A DNA stretch of 64,000 nt, taken from contig JACKPM010000006.1 in assembly GCA_024233495.1 (NCBI GenBank), positions 40,002 through 104,001 on the forward strand, read 5' to 3'. Of this stretch, positions 36,313 to 44,478 are shown in pieces. Source of the DNA: Chlamydiales bacterium. Its GTDB lineage: Bacteria > Chlamydiota > Chlamydiia > Chlamydiales > JAAKFR01. Every line of letters begins with the position of its first letter. Position 1 is the first letter of the stretch. Both the position numbers and the translations under genes were made by a program. The notes beneath the pieces are model-generated. The model was not told where the DNA came from and searched no databases. It worked only from the letters and a program-made list of their open reading frames with translations.

Positions 36313-37073
36313 AAGCTCACCTGTCCCGAAATATATAGCGCACTTTCATCACCCCACCGCCCCTCAGCAGTTAAGCCGCAAAGTTTCGACATCGCCGCAC
36401 TCATTCCCACAGCATATCCCCAAAGGAGATTTGTCTTAAAGTGTGGCAACCCCATCGCCTCTCCCAAACTCAATTTCCCTCCTGTGGCCTTTATTCCTAT
36501 ATAAGGAACAAGCTCAAAGGACGCAATATCGTGAAAAATGTAGCTAGCTCCAACCCCCCCTTGCCACTCTGTCCATGTGGCGTGGTTGTTCCTATTAAAA
36601 TACGTATACGATCCCGTCAACAAGTTGAGTGTGCTATTATAGGCACCTGGCATGCGGAAATACTGCCCCTCAATCCCAAATGCAAAACAACGATGCTCCC
36701 AAAGAGTCAGAGCCCCTCCAACAGACCAGCAGTGAGAAGGAAAATAGTCATCTTCTTCCACAAAAAAGCCATTCCGGATTGAAGCGGCATTCGCTACTCC
36801 TAAAATAAGATAGAAATCGATCCAGTTATTGATGTCGAAGGTGAGCTTTCCTGCATTCGTGACAAGACGCATCTGCATTGCATCTCCCTGGCGCACACCA
36901 TCGATTACTTCTTCCATGTTTTTCAAATAAGCGAAGTCACCATAATAGCTAAGGCGAATGTGCAAACAACAGTCACACGTATAAAGCCCTCTTGAATACA
37001 GAGCGGGATCACTCGGGTTGCCAACCGGAAGTGCGAAAAGTGTTGTGCTAAGAAAAAGAAGAGCCCACTTCAA
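36309..37073 (-). CDS. MOMP-like outer membrane porin, paralogue 3
   Basis: A 254-residue protein, the shortest of the four paralogues. Signal peptide ends LFA-LPVGNPSDPALY, which matches the mature start of MOMP. Landmarks include IRLSYYGDFAYLKNMEE, WIDFYLILGVAN, HCWSVGGALTLWEHRCFAFG, WTEWQGGVGASY and the final strand ALYISGQVSF. ATGA overlaps join it to the genes on either side. Outer-membrane location is inferred from the signal peptide and the terminal Phe. Confidence 0.86.
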   Translation of the reverse strand: MKWALLFLSTTLFALPVGNPSDPALYSRGLYTCDCCLHIRLSYYGDFAYLKNMEEVIDGVRQGDAMQMRLVTNAGKLTFDINNWIDFYLILGVANAASIRNGFFVEEDDYFPSHCWSVGGALTLWEHRCFAFGIEGQYFRMPGAYNSTLNLLTGSYTYFNRNNHATWTEWQGGVGASYIFHDIASFELVPYIGIKATGGKLSLGEAMGLPHFKTNLLWGYAVGMSAAMSKLCGLTAEGRWGDESALYISGQVSF

Positions 37074-37930
37074 AATTTGAACTCCCCAGAGACAAAGACT
37101 CCTGTCTCATCGAGCCACCGCCCCTCAAGCGTCACCCCCATCGCCTGCTGAGCAAGCCACGTCACACCAAAAGCATAGCCAAAATACTGCTCTGGTATCA
37201 AGTCAGGAAGCTGATGCTGCACAGCATCGTATGTAAATTGAAAGCTACGCAGCCAAAATTTCCCTTGAGAAAACTTGATTGCTCCATAGGGAATAAGCGA
37301 TGTGCCAAGCGCATTAATGGCCTGAAGACTTAAGCCGAATCCCACCTGCCACTCTTCCCATATCATAGGATTCGTGTTATTGAACTGTGTCAATACACCA
37401 GAGCCAGAGTTGTAGTATGCACTTAAATCAGGTTCTGTGCGCAAATATTGCGCCTCTCCCCCAATATAAATGGGGCCGCAATGATACGCCGTCACACGCG
37501 CTCCAACACTCCATGAAAAGGTTGGAGTAAAACTAACACGACGAACTATTTGGGTCTCACTACCCTTTCCAAAGACCTCAATTGTTGATGTGCCAAAAGT
37601 TGCGAAAACATCCATCCAATTGGCAATGTTTACAACAGCTAAGCCCGCATTGGTCACAATACCAACTTTACCTGCCACACCAATCTGGTCACCATAGACT
37701 GACTCAATCATGCGGCGATTTCCAACAAAGTCGCCCCAATAGCCAAAGCGCACATTGATCGCGTCGCTCCAAGCAAAAAGCGGGCTGCATGGACTCACTC
37801 CACACGGGTCCCAAAAAACACCACAACGAAAAAGAGAGGCATCAGCGGGATTGCCCACAGGTAATGCCAACACTGTCGAGAATAAAAAACCAAGTGTCGC
37901 AAGCTTCCACATAGAGACCGACATTACCAT
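37070..37930 (-). CDS. MOMP-like outer membrane porin, paralogue 2
   Basis: A 286-residue protein. The signal peptide is followed by LPVGNPADASLFRCGVFWDPCGVSPC, close to the mature N-terminus of chlamydial MOMP with its DPCDPC cysteines. Other landmarks are VRFGYWGDFVGNRRM, WMDVFATFGTS, FSWSVGARV, WEEWQVGFGLS and VTLEGRWLDETGVFVSGEFKF. The ATG at 37930 is taken, with in-frame ATGs at 37924 and 37912 as alternatives. It is the first gene of the overlapping trio downstream of a terminator. Confidence 0.86.
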   Translation of the reverse strand: MVMSVSMWKLATLGFLFSTVLALPVGNPADASLFRCGVFWDPCGVSPCSPLFAWSDAINVRFGYWGDFVGNRRMIESVYGDQIGVAGKVGIVTNAGLAVVNIANWMDVFATFGTSTIEVFGKGSETQIVRRVSFTPTFSWSVGARVTAYHCGPIYIGGEAQYLRTEPDLSAYYNSGSGVLTQFNNTNPMIWEEWQVGFGLSLQAINALGTSLIPYGAIKFSQGKFWLRSFQFTYDAVQHQLPDLIPEQYFGYAFGVTWLAQQAMGVTLEGRWLDETGVFVSGEFKF

Positions 37931-37953
37931 GTCTACGGCAAAAACGCGAGAGC

Positions 37954-37990
37954 AAAAAAAACCACCGGGTTACAAATATATCCCGGTGGT
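37954..37990 (-). terminator. Rho-independent terminator after the first porin gene
   Basis: A perfect 9-bp stem ACCACCGGG/CCCGGTGGT (arms 37961-37969 and 37982-37990) with a 12-base loop, followed on the minus strand by seven or more T. It lies between the porin ending at 38018 and the one starting at 37930, so the two parts of the cluster are likely separate transcripts. Confidence 0.88.
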
Positions 37991-38017
37991 AAAATATGAT
38001 AGCAAACTACTTCTGGT

Positions 38018-38905
38018 TTAGAAGCTGAGTTGGCCGTTAACGTGTAGCGCTTTCTCGTTTGCCCAACGTCCTTCAACAGTGACGCCGATTAGATCGCAGA
38101 GAATCGCACTCATACCAAGTGTCCAACCCACTGTCTTTTTCGGCTGCAACTTACGAAGGGTAACGGTCTCACTTGGCGTACCGTTTGCATCAACAAACGA
38201 AAAGTTTGAAAGATCCCACTGCCCACCGGCAACTTGCACTGCAAAGTATGGCACAAACTCAAAATCAGCACAGTTTACAAACTTGTAAGCCGCACCCACT
38301 GCCACTTGCCACTCTTGGTATCCTTTTTTTCTGTCTGTATTGAAGTAAGTCAACACACCAGAATCATAAGGAAGGTACCAGTTCAGCTCAGGATTCGAAT
38401 AAAAGTACTGAGCCTCTGCTCCAACGTAGAAGCAGTCACACTGCCAGAAGGTCGCACGCAATCCACCACTGTAAGACATTGCTGGGCTGAAATCCAGCTC
38501 AGACATTACAGCCGTGCCGTTTCCTCCGCCAACGCCCCACACACTGTTCTCAGTGCGAATGCGAAAGTTAGAGACACCTACTGTACCGAAAACGTCGATC
38601 CAGTCGCATAGGTTCAAAACAATTAAGCCAGCGTTTGTCATGATGGTTGTGTCTTGAATGTCACCACCTTCACTTCCACTAACACGCGTCTCAAGATGGC
38701 GGTTGAACACGTAGTCGCCATAGAATCCTAGACGAAGGTCCATCCAATCACACCAGCTGCCGCATGGATCACACGGATCACAGCACGAATCTCCCCACCA
38801 CCAATTGTTGGTGTATAGAGATGCATCAGCAATGTTCATTACTGGTAACGCTTGCAACGCTCCACCAGTAAGCACTGCCAAAGCAGTTAACACGAACTTC
38901 TTCAT
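38018..38905 (-). CDS. MOMP-like outer membrane porin, paralogue 1
   Basis: A 295-residue protein, the longest and best match to chlamydial MOMP. The signal peptide ends ALQA-LPVMNIADASLY, then the cysteine block CCDPCDPCGSWCDWMDLRLGFYGDYVF, WIDVFGTVGVS, YSGGLRATFWQCDCFYVGAEAQY, YQEWQVAVG and the ending VTVEGRWANEKALHVNGQLSF (shortened here to key residues E-R-W...N-G-Q-x-x-F). Cys-rich loops suggest disulfide cross-linking in the envelope, as in chlamydiae. It has its own terminator and so is expressed separately from the other three paralogues. Confidence 0.9.
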   Translation of the reverse strand: MKKFVLTALAVLTGGALQALPVMNIADASLYTNNWWWGDSCCDPCDPCGSWCDWMDLRLGFYGDYVFNRHLETRVSGSEGGDIQDTTIMTNAGLIVLNLCDWIDVFGTVGVSNFRIRTENSVWGVGGGNGTAVMSELDFSPAMSYSGGLRATFWQCDCFYVGAEAQYFYSNPELNWYLPYDSGVLTYFNTDRKKGYQEWQVAVGAAYKFVNCADFEFVPYFAVQVAGGQWDLSNFSFVDANGTPSETVTLRKLQPKKTVGWTLGMSAILCDLIGVTVEGRWANEKALHVNGQLSF

Positions 38906-39068
38906 GTTTTTCTCTCCCCATTGTTAGGTTATTTGTATTCTTTATCCAGCACGTGCGCATCCTGCGGCGCTGCTAATTACCTCTCCCACCATACGCATCT
39001 TTTCATTATGCGTCAAATGAGAAATGTTGTACCTTTTGCTTTTACTACAAACGTGGGGAGAAATGACT

Positions 39069-39503
39069 ATGAGAAAGGTTTGGATCATTACAGCAAACCG
39101 CTGCAAAGCGAAAGTTTTTCGTGCAGAAAACACACACAAGCTCGTTGAAATCAAAACAGTGGAACACAAAGAGGCTCACGAACATGCGCGCGATTTAAAT
39201 GCCGACAGACAAGGCAGAAATAACAATCGATTAGGTTACGGTGTTGACACGATGGAAGCTAAGACTTCTGTCGAGGAAAAAGATGCCGTGCAATTTGCCA
39301 TGGAGCTTGCGCACATGCTGCATGAGGGATACAAAGCTGGCTTTTTCGAGCGTCTCTACCTAATCGCTAATCCACCTTTTGTTTCCATTTTGCGTGATGC
39401 TCTTCCAAAACAGGTTGCGAGTTTAGTGGAAAAAGAAGTGCACAAAGACCTCACCCACTCAAAGGGAGAAGAAGTGCGTGAATACCTTCCACCCGTACTG
39501 TAA
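39069..39503 (+). CDS. Host-attachment family protein (PF10116-type)
   Basis: A 144-residue protein matching the 'protein required for attachment to host cells' family: a RKVWIITANRCKAKVFRAE start, a middle HEHARDLNADRQGR segment, and a C-terminal LYLIANPPFVSILRDALP...VEKEVHKDLTH pattern. The family name comes from plant-associated bacteria and its biochemical role is unclear. GGGGAG at 39055-39060 gives the best spacing to the ATG at 39069; another ATG at 39063 and a longer frame from 39024 are less likely. The next gene starts directly after its stop. Confidence 0.85.
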   Translation: MRKVWIITANRCKAKVFRAENTHKLVEIKTVEHKEAHEHARDLNADRQGRNNNRLGYGVDTMEAKTSVEEKDAVQFAMELAHMLHEGYKAGFFERLYLIANPPFVSILRDALPKQVASLVEKEVHKDLTHSKGEEVREYLPPVL

Positions 39504-40358
39504 ATGCTCCTAGTAATCGTCATGTATGCACTCTTTGGGAGTGTATTCACTGTGGGTAAATACACACTCCAGTTTGTTGACCCCTACTTTTTAACAGGCG
39601 TGCGCATGCTCATTGCAGGCGGCATCCTCTTGCCATTTTGCCGTCAGAAAAAGTTCAAACACTTCTGGCTTATTCTGGGGCTTGGAGTTTTCAACGTATT
39701 CATTACGAACGCATTTGAGTTTTGGGCACTGCAATACATGATCTCATCTAAGGCAGCGCTTATCTATAGCCTATCACCCTTCTTTTCTATTTTGCTCTCT
39801 TATCTCTTCTACAAAGAGAAGATGTCTGCTGGCAAATGGGTGGGGCTTTGCATCGGTCTTCTGGGTTTTATTCCCCTTTTTCTCAACCCCTCTGCTGCAC
39901 GCGCGCTCTCACTTCCAGACCTTGCTGTTGCCATCAGTGCGTTTACAGCCGTTGTTGGTTGGCTCTGCATGAAACAAATCATGCACAAACATGGCTACTC
40001 ATTTCTGACGGCAAACATGTACAGCTTTTTCATCGGGGGCGTGCTCTCACTTCTCTGCTCCCCTTTTCTCGATCCGTGGGATCCCCTCCCCCTCCACGCG
40101 TGGAAACCCATGCTCTTAGGCGTTCTTTACATCTCAATCATACATAACGTTATCTGCTACAATATCTACGGCTACTGCATTCGCCGTTTCTCAGTTTCTT
40201 TCATGATGTTTGCAGGATTCACAAACCCGCTCTTTGCCGCGCTCTGGGGAAAAATATTTCTCAAGGAAACCGTAGATTGGAGCTTCTTTGTCAGCCTAGC
40301 AGTGATCATCTTTGGTATTTATCTTTACTCAAGGCAAGAGCTCAAACGCCCTTCTTGA
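39504..40358 (+). CDS. EamA/DMT-family transporter
   Basis: A 284-residue membrane protein with ten predicted helices in two repeats, typical of drug/metabolite transporters. Characteristic parts are AxFGSVFTVGKYTL, a FWALQYMISSKAALIYSLSPFFS loop region with the second-repeat counterpart near the C-terminus, and LKETVDWSFFVSLAVIIFGIYLY. Its ATG follows the previous stop with no gap. Its end overlaps the converging phosphoesterase gene by 17 bp. The substrate is unknown. Confidence 0.9.
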   Translation: MLLVIVMYALFGSVFTVGKYTLQFVDPYFLTGVRMLIAGGILLPFCRQKKFKHFWLILGLGVFNVFITNAFEFWALQYMISSKAALIYSLSPFFSILLSYLFYKEKMSAGKWVGLCIGLLGFIPLFLNPSAARALSLPDLAVAISAFTAVVGWLCMKQIMHKHGYSFLTANMYSFFIGGVLSLLCSPFLDPWDPLPLHAWKPMLLGVLYISIIHNVICYNIYGYCIRRFSVSFMMFAGFTNPLFAALWGKIFLKETVDWSFFVSLAVIIFGIYLYSRQELKRPS

Positions 40359-40827
40359 GCTCAGCCAAGGTCTTCTTTGATTTAACTGAGCGGGGCGCCA
40401 GTGTTAGAATGTCATACGAATCATCAGCATACTCATCGCGCTGCTTCACTAAAAGCCAATTTTGCGGCCGAAAGCGAATAAGGGAAAACCCTCCCTTTAA
40501 CTTCTTTCCATTGATCCAAATGTCGATGTGACCATCAACAAAACTCGTTTGTAGTGAAATCTCTTTCCCTGCTGCATTCTTCCGCATATTGCGAAATGAG
40601 CCGCTATCCCACAGCATCACTGTCCCCATCCCATACCCTTCAGGAATCACCCCCTCAAAATTGCCATAGCCGAGCTGGTGATCTTCTGTCAAAATCGCAA
40701 GTCGTTTATCTTTTGGAGACATCGAAGGTCCCTTAGGCAATACCCAAGACTTGAGCACAGAGCCGATCTGCAATCGAAAATCAAAATGCAAATTGCGCGC
40801 ATCGTGCATTTGGATGAGGTATTTCAT
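40342..40827 (-). CDS. Stand-alone LigD-type 3'-phosphoesterase
   Basis: A 161-residue protein matching the N-terminal phosphoesterase (PE) domain of bacterial DNA ligase D, which trims 3'-phosphates and ribonucleotides during end joining. The conserved HDARNLHFDFRL gives H8, H14 and D16, and H50 lies in TEDHQL; these are the metal and phosphate ligands. SWVLPKGPSM and FEGVIPEGYGMGTV are also present. No polymerase, ligase or Ku gene is in the window. It diverges from the rRNA methyltransferase with only 27 bp between starts. Confidence 0.9.
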   Translation of the reverse strand: MKYLIQMHDARNLHFDFRLQIGSVLKSWVLPKGPSMSPKDKRLAILTEDHQLGYGNFEGVIPEGYGMGTVMLWDSGSFRNMRKNAAGKEISLQTSFVDGHIDIWINGKKLKGGFSLIRFRPQNWLLVKQRDEYADDSYDILTLAPRSVKSKKTLAELKKGV

Positions 40828-40854
40828 ATCTCTTTATGCTATGCTTTTTTCCAT

Positions 40855-42081
40855 ATGAAAACAACCATTCGCTCGCTCGGCTCATCTGGAGAGGGGGTAG
40901 GGACAGATGAAACTGGCAAAACCCTATTCATTGAAGGTGCACTACCTGGTGAAACGGTGGAATACACCCTCGATGTTGAGAAGAAGCGGTATGCAAAGGG
41001 AAAACTTGTGTGCGTTGTTGAATCGTCACCCCACCGCACAAAACCCCCTTGTCCTCTTTTTGGCACATGCGGTGGCTGCCATATTCAACATCTCACCTAC
41101 GAGCAACAACTCGCGGTAAAAAGACAGCGCGTCATTGATGCCCTCCAACGCATTGGCCACCTCGACCATGATGTAGAGCCTTGCATCCCCTCCCCCCAAC
41201 CTCTGCACTACCGCAACAAAATCCAACTCCCCCACAAGAGTGGAGAAATTGGCCTCTTTCGAAAAAATAGTCACGACATTGTCCCTCTTACCCATTGCTA
41301 TATACACTGTGAGCTTGGCGAGAAAATCTATAGCTGGATCCGAGAAAAAGTGCCTCCAACTGTAGAATATCTTTTAATCCGTACTGGCATTTTTACCGAA
41401 GAAGCTCTTCTCATCTTTGTTGGCTCTGGCGATCTTCAGATGCTTGCCAAAGAGGCAATGCACACCTTTTGTCAGATTAAAGGAGTCGTTCTCAATACCG
41501 ATAGAAAAGAGGGAAACCGCATTCTTGGAAATCGCTTTAAAACAGTATGTGGGCGCCCTCACATCTTCGAACAAATTGGCAACCTCAAATTTAAGATTTC
41601 TGCTCCCTCTTTCTTCCAAGTCAACTCTTGGCAAGCGAAGCACCTCTTTGAGGAGGCTGCCTCTCACATTGAGGGCGACTTTGTGATCGATGCCTTTTGT
41701 GGCGTAGGCACCCTAGCTCTCTTTGCCGCTCAAAAGTGCAAAAAAGTTTTAGGCATTGAAGTGATTGCTGAAGCGATTCACAATGCGCGAGAAAATGCCT
41801 CTCTAAACAATAGCACAAACTGCACCTTTGAGGTGGGTCGAGCCGAAAAGCGTACTCTTGAGTGCGACACCCTCCTTCTCAACCCACCTCGAAAAGGGTG
41901 TGACTCCCACCTTATTCGAAATGTTTCTGCAAAAAAAGTTGTCTATATTTCTTGCGATCCCGCCACCTTAGCGCGCGACCTTGCTGCCCTAAAAAAATAC
42001 CGCATCGAGAAAGTGCAACCTTTTGACATGTTCCCCCAAACTATGCATGTCGAAACAATTGCTGTTTTATCTCTGGCATAG
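40855..42081 (+). CDS. 23S rRNA (uracil-5-)-methyltransferase, RlmCD/RumA family
   Basis: A 408-residue enzyme that methylates C5 of a uridine in rRNA. An N-terminal TRAM-like region (TIRSLGSSGEGVG) is followed by an iron-sulfur Cys set (CPLFGTCGGC), the SAM motif DAFCGVGTLALFAA, LLNPPRKGCD and the catalytic Cys in YISCDPATLARD. The ATG at 40855 fits the family; upstream in-frame sequence is non-coding. The stop codon TAG (42079-42081) is formed by the TA target and first G of a family B element, so the original C-terminus may have been slightly longer. Confidence 0.92.
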   Translation: MKTTIRSLGSSGEGVGTDETGKTLFIEGALPGETVEYTLDVEKKRYAKGKLVCVVESSPHRTKPPCPLFGTCGGCHIQHLTYEQQLAVKRQRVIDALQRIGHLDHDVEPCIPSPQPLHYRNKIQLPHKSGEIGLFRKNSHDIVPLTHCYIHCELGEKIYSWIREKVPPTVEYLLIRTGIFTEEALLIFVGSGDLQMLAKEAMHTFCQIKGVVLNTDRKEGNRILGNRFKTVCGRPHIFEQIGNLKFKISAPSFFQVNSWQAKHLFEEAASHIEGDFVIDAFCGVGTLALFAAQKCKKVLGIEVIAEAIHNARENASLNNSTNCTFEVGRAEKRTLECDTLLLNPPRKGCDSHLIRNVSAKKVVYISCDPATLARDLAALKKYRIEKVQPFDMFPQTMHVETIAVLSLA

Positions 42082-42527
42082 ATGGTGTCGTCAAATTTTC
42101 TCCTTTGTGAGGCGAGAGATTTTCTAGATGGTGTCGTCAAATTTTCTCCTTTGTGAGGCGAGAGATTTTCTAGGCAAAATGCGCAATCGAAAGCGAAGGG
42201 AGTAGCCAAAGCGCTACTTCCGAGGTTGCGAGGGTGCATTTTGGCAGAAAAGATCCGGCTGACAAAGGAGAAAATTTGACGACACCATCTAGGCAAAATG
42301 CGCAATCGAAAGCGAAGGGAGTAGCCAAAGCGCTACTTCCGAGGTTGCGAGAGTGCATTTTGGCAGAAAAGATCCGGCTGACAAAGGAGAAAATTTGACG
42401 ACACCATCTAGGCAAAATGCGCAATCGACAGCGAAGGGAGTAGCCAAAGCGCTACTTCCGAGGTTGCGAGGGCGCATTTTGGCAGAAAAGATCCGGCTGA
42501 CAAAGGAGAAAATTTGACGACACCATC
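42081..42527. mobile_element. Nested/tandem array of family B MITE-like elements
   Basis: It consists of a left arm alone (42081-42124), then TA, a full 163-bp unit (42127-42289), and two further right parts each beginning TAGGCAAAATG and ending CACCATC (to 42408 and 42527). All joints are TA. This fits repeated insertion of the element into its own internal TA site, or later unequal crossover. The array fills the gap between the rRNA methyltransferase and the F-box gene. Confidence 0.9.
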
Positions 42528-42546
42528 TAGCAAGCCTCAGGTTTTT

Positions 42547-43974
42547 CTACTCAAATCTGCCAGCATCGTAAGCCTGAGCCATAAATATATTGCCGTAAGA
42601 TGCCGAGATAATTGCCCCACTAGGAGCAATGGCTACTCCGGTGACCCCTTGTCCATGTCCTCTTAAGCAAGCAAGCTCTTGCCCACTTGTCATATCCCAA
42701 ACTCTAACTGTGCGGTCCCCAGATCCCGAGATGATCCTCCCATCAGGATAAACAGCTATGCTGTTAACTGATCCTGTATGACCTCTTAAGCAAGTAAGCT
42801 CTTGTCCACTTGTACTATCCAAAACTCTAACTGTTCCGTCCGCAGATCCAAAGATAATTTCCCCAGAAGGAGCAATAGCTACAGAGTTGATCACTCCTGC
42901 ATTTCCTTGAAAGCAAGCAAGTTCTTGCCCATTTGTCATATCCCAAACCCTAACTGTTTGGTCCGCAGATCCCGAGATGATCCTCCCATCAGGATAAGCA
43001 GCTATGCTGTTAATTGATCCTGTATGACCTCTTAAGCAAACAACCTCATCCCTAGTTTCTATTTTTAAAACCCTAATTGAGAGGTCATTAGATCCAAAGA
43101 TAATTTTTTCCCCATCAGGAGCAACAACTAGGGAGTCAACCCCTCCTGTATGTACTTCGAAGCAAGCAAGCTGTTGCCCACTTTCAGTATCCCAAACCCT
43201 AATTGTGTCGTCCCAAGATCCTGAGAAGATTCTCCCATCAGGATGAGCAGCTACGGAGCTGATGACTGCTGTATGTCCTATAAAGCAAGCAAGCTCTTGC
43301 CCACTTGTCATATTCCAAACCCTAACTGTGCGGTCAAAAGATCCTGAGATAATTCTCCCATCAGGTTGAGCAGCTATGCTGCTGACCCATTCTGCATGCC
43401 CCTGAAATGAAGTTGCTCGTACGATCTCCTGCAGTCTGCCTTGTTTTATTAAAAGCTGTAATTTGCAAAAATTCTGATAAACTGTACATCCTCCTTGGTC
43501 TAACCATATCGGGCATTGTCCTACCCATGCTCTACTAAGTAGAGGTCTCCAAAAAAGTGGATCCATACCCACGCTGTAGAATTGTCTATCAACACGCATC
43601 ACGAGCGCTAAGTCTTCCGGGGATAGATGCTTAAAAATTTTTAGAACAATTTCCGTGGGAAGAGACTTAAAAGGATCAGGTTGCTCTGGCGGTACTGGTA
43701 GAGGAGCTTCTATCACCCTCTTTGAGCGCCAGATAGCATAATTGAGGGCAGTTAAAGCCACAATCCCTACGCTTGAGCCTGCAATTGTGACAGGCAAGAA
43801 AACCTTGCTCTTGCTTATCAACCAAGCTTGCCTAAATCGATACAAGGCAAACCCAGCAACTGCAAGAATAGTCACATTTAGTAGCAATGCTATGGAAACC
43901 TTGCTAGAAAGCCTCCCTGGCATCAAAGATGTTCTACCAATAGAGTTCATATAGCACATCCTAGCAGAATGCAT
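42547..43974 (-). CDS. F-box and WD40-repeat protein with two membrane helices
   Basis: A 475-residue protein. Two hydrophobic helices (about 27-46 and 59-81) form a bilobed Inc-like anchor. A eukaryote-type F-box follows at 102-148 (FKSLPTEIVLKIFKHLSPEDL...WRPLL), then about seven WD40 repeats (190-468) with repeated DGRIISGSxDxTVRVWD units. F-box plus WD40 is the architecture of substrate receptors of SCF ubiquitin ligases. Placement in an inclusion membrane would expose both to host cytosol. The WD repeats are very alike at DNA level. The host role is inference; domains are clear. Confidence 0.9.
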   Translation of the reverse strand: MHSARMCYMNSIGRTSLMPGRLSSKVSIALLLNVTILAVAGFALYRFRQAWLISKSKVFLPVTIAGSSVGIVALTALNYAIWRSKRVIEAPLPVPPEQPDPFKSLPTEIVLKIFKHLSPEDLALVMRVDRQFYSVGMDPLFWRPLLSRAWVGQCPIWLDQGGCTVYQNFCKLQLLIKQGRLQEIVRATSFQGHAEWVSSIAAQPDGRIISGSFDRTVRVWNMTSGQELACFIGHTAVISSVAAHPDGRIFSGSWDDTIRVWDTESGQQLACFEVHTGGVDSLVVAPDGEKIIFGSNDLSIRVLKIETRDEVVCLRGHTGSINSIAAYPDGRIISGSADQTVRVWDMTNGQELACFQGNAGVINSVAIAPSGEIIFGSADGTVRVLDSTSGQELTCLRGHTGSVNSIAVYPDGRIISGSGDRTVRVWDMTSGQELACLRGHGQGVTGVAIAPSGAIISASYGNIFMAQAYDAGRFE

Positions 43975-44132
43975 ATAAATGGGGCATTAGGGGGTTTATA
44001 TTAAGAGTGTTCCGTATTTTTTTTTGACTGGCTATGCTAGCCTCAAACTTACATTTAGGCGGTCAGGGCTGCACGCAAGATGTTAGCAGCTTTGCCGCTA
44101 TCATAGAAGGGAAAAAGACTCAGTCCCCCCAT

Positions 44133-44360
44133 GCATTGTTGAATAAGTCAATCTCTGAAAGTCTTTTGGCTGATTTTACCCTCACTCGCATGATCTCTCA
44201 CTTGGCGTGTTACCTACACAGCCCATGCTAATGCTTGGAGGGTTCGACAACCTTCTCGATGCCTAGTCGTTGCCACAAACCGTCGGGGGACACTACGGAT
44301 CTCGTCGGAAGTCGCCCAAAAGTTCTTGTTACCCAGCTTTAGGAACTTATTCAACAATGC
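44133..44360. mobile_element. 228-bp insertion-sequence remnant with terminal inverted repeats
   Basis: Ends are GCATTGTTGAATAAGT and its inverse ACTTATTCAACAATGC, a 16-bp perfect inverted repeat. Inside are stretches shared with 17916-17995 and with 61155-61195 (AAAAGTTCTTGTTACCCAGC). No transposase frame survives, so this is a deletion derivative or decayed IS. The rest of the 43975-44478 gap shows no gene; its right end holds the AT-rich promoter of the hydrolase gene. Confidence 0.65.
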
Positions 44361-44478
44361 AGCCAAAAGTCTATCTAAGCTCCAATTAGTCAACAATACA
44401 CATTTTAATTAAAAAAAATGTTTTTAAAAAATAGTTTCTGAATTTATACTAAAGTTAATTAATCTACAGAAACTACTA

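Noticed and set aside
40678..40854. Upstream extension of the rRNA methyltransferase frame.
   Set aside because: It overlaps the divergent phosphoesterase gene and has no family match; the ATG at 40855 fits the domain start.
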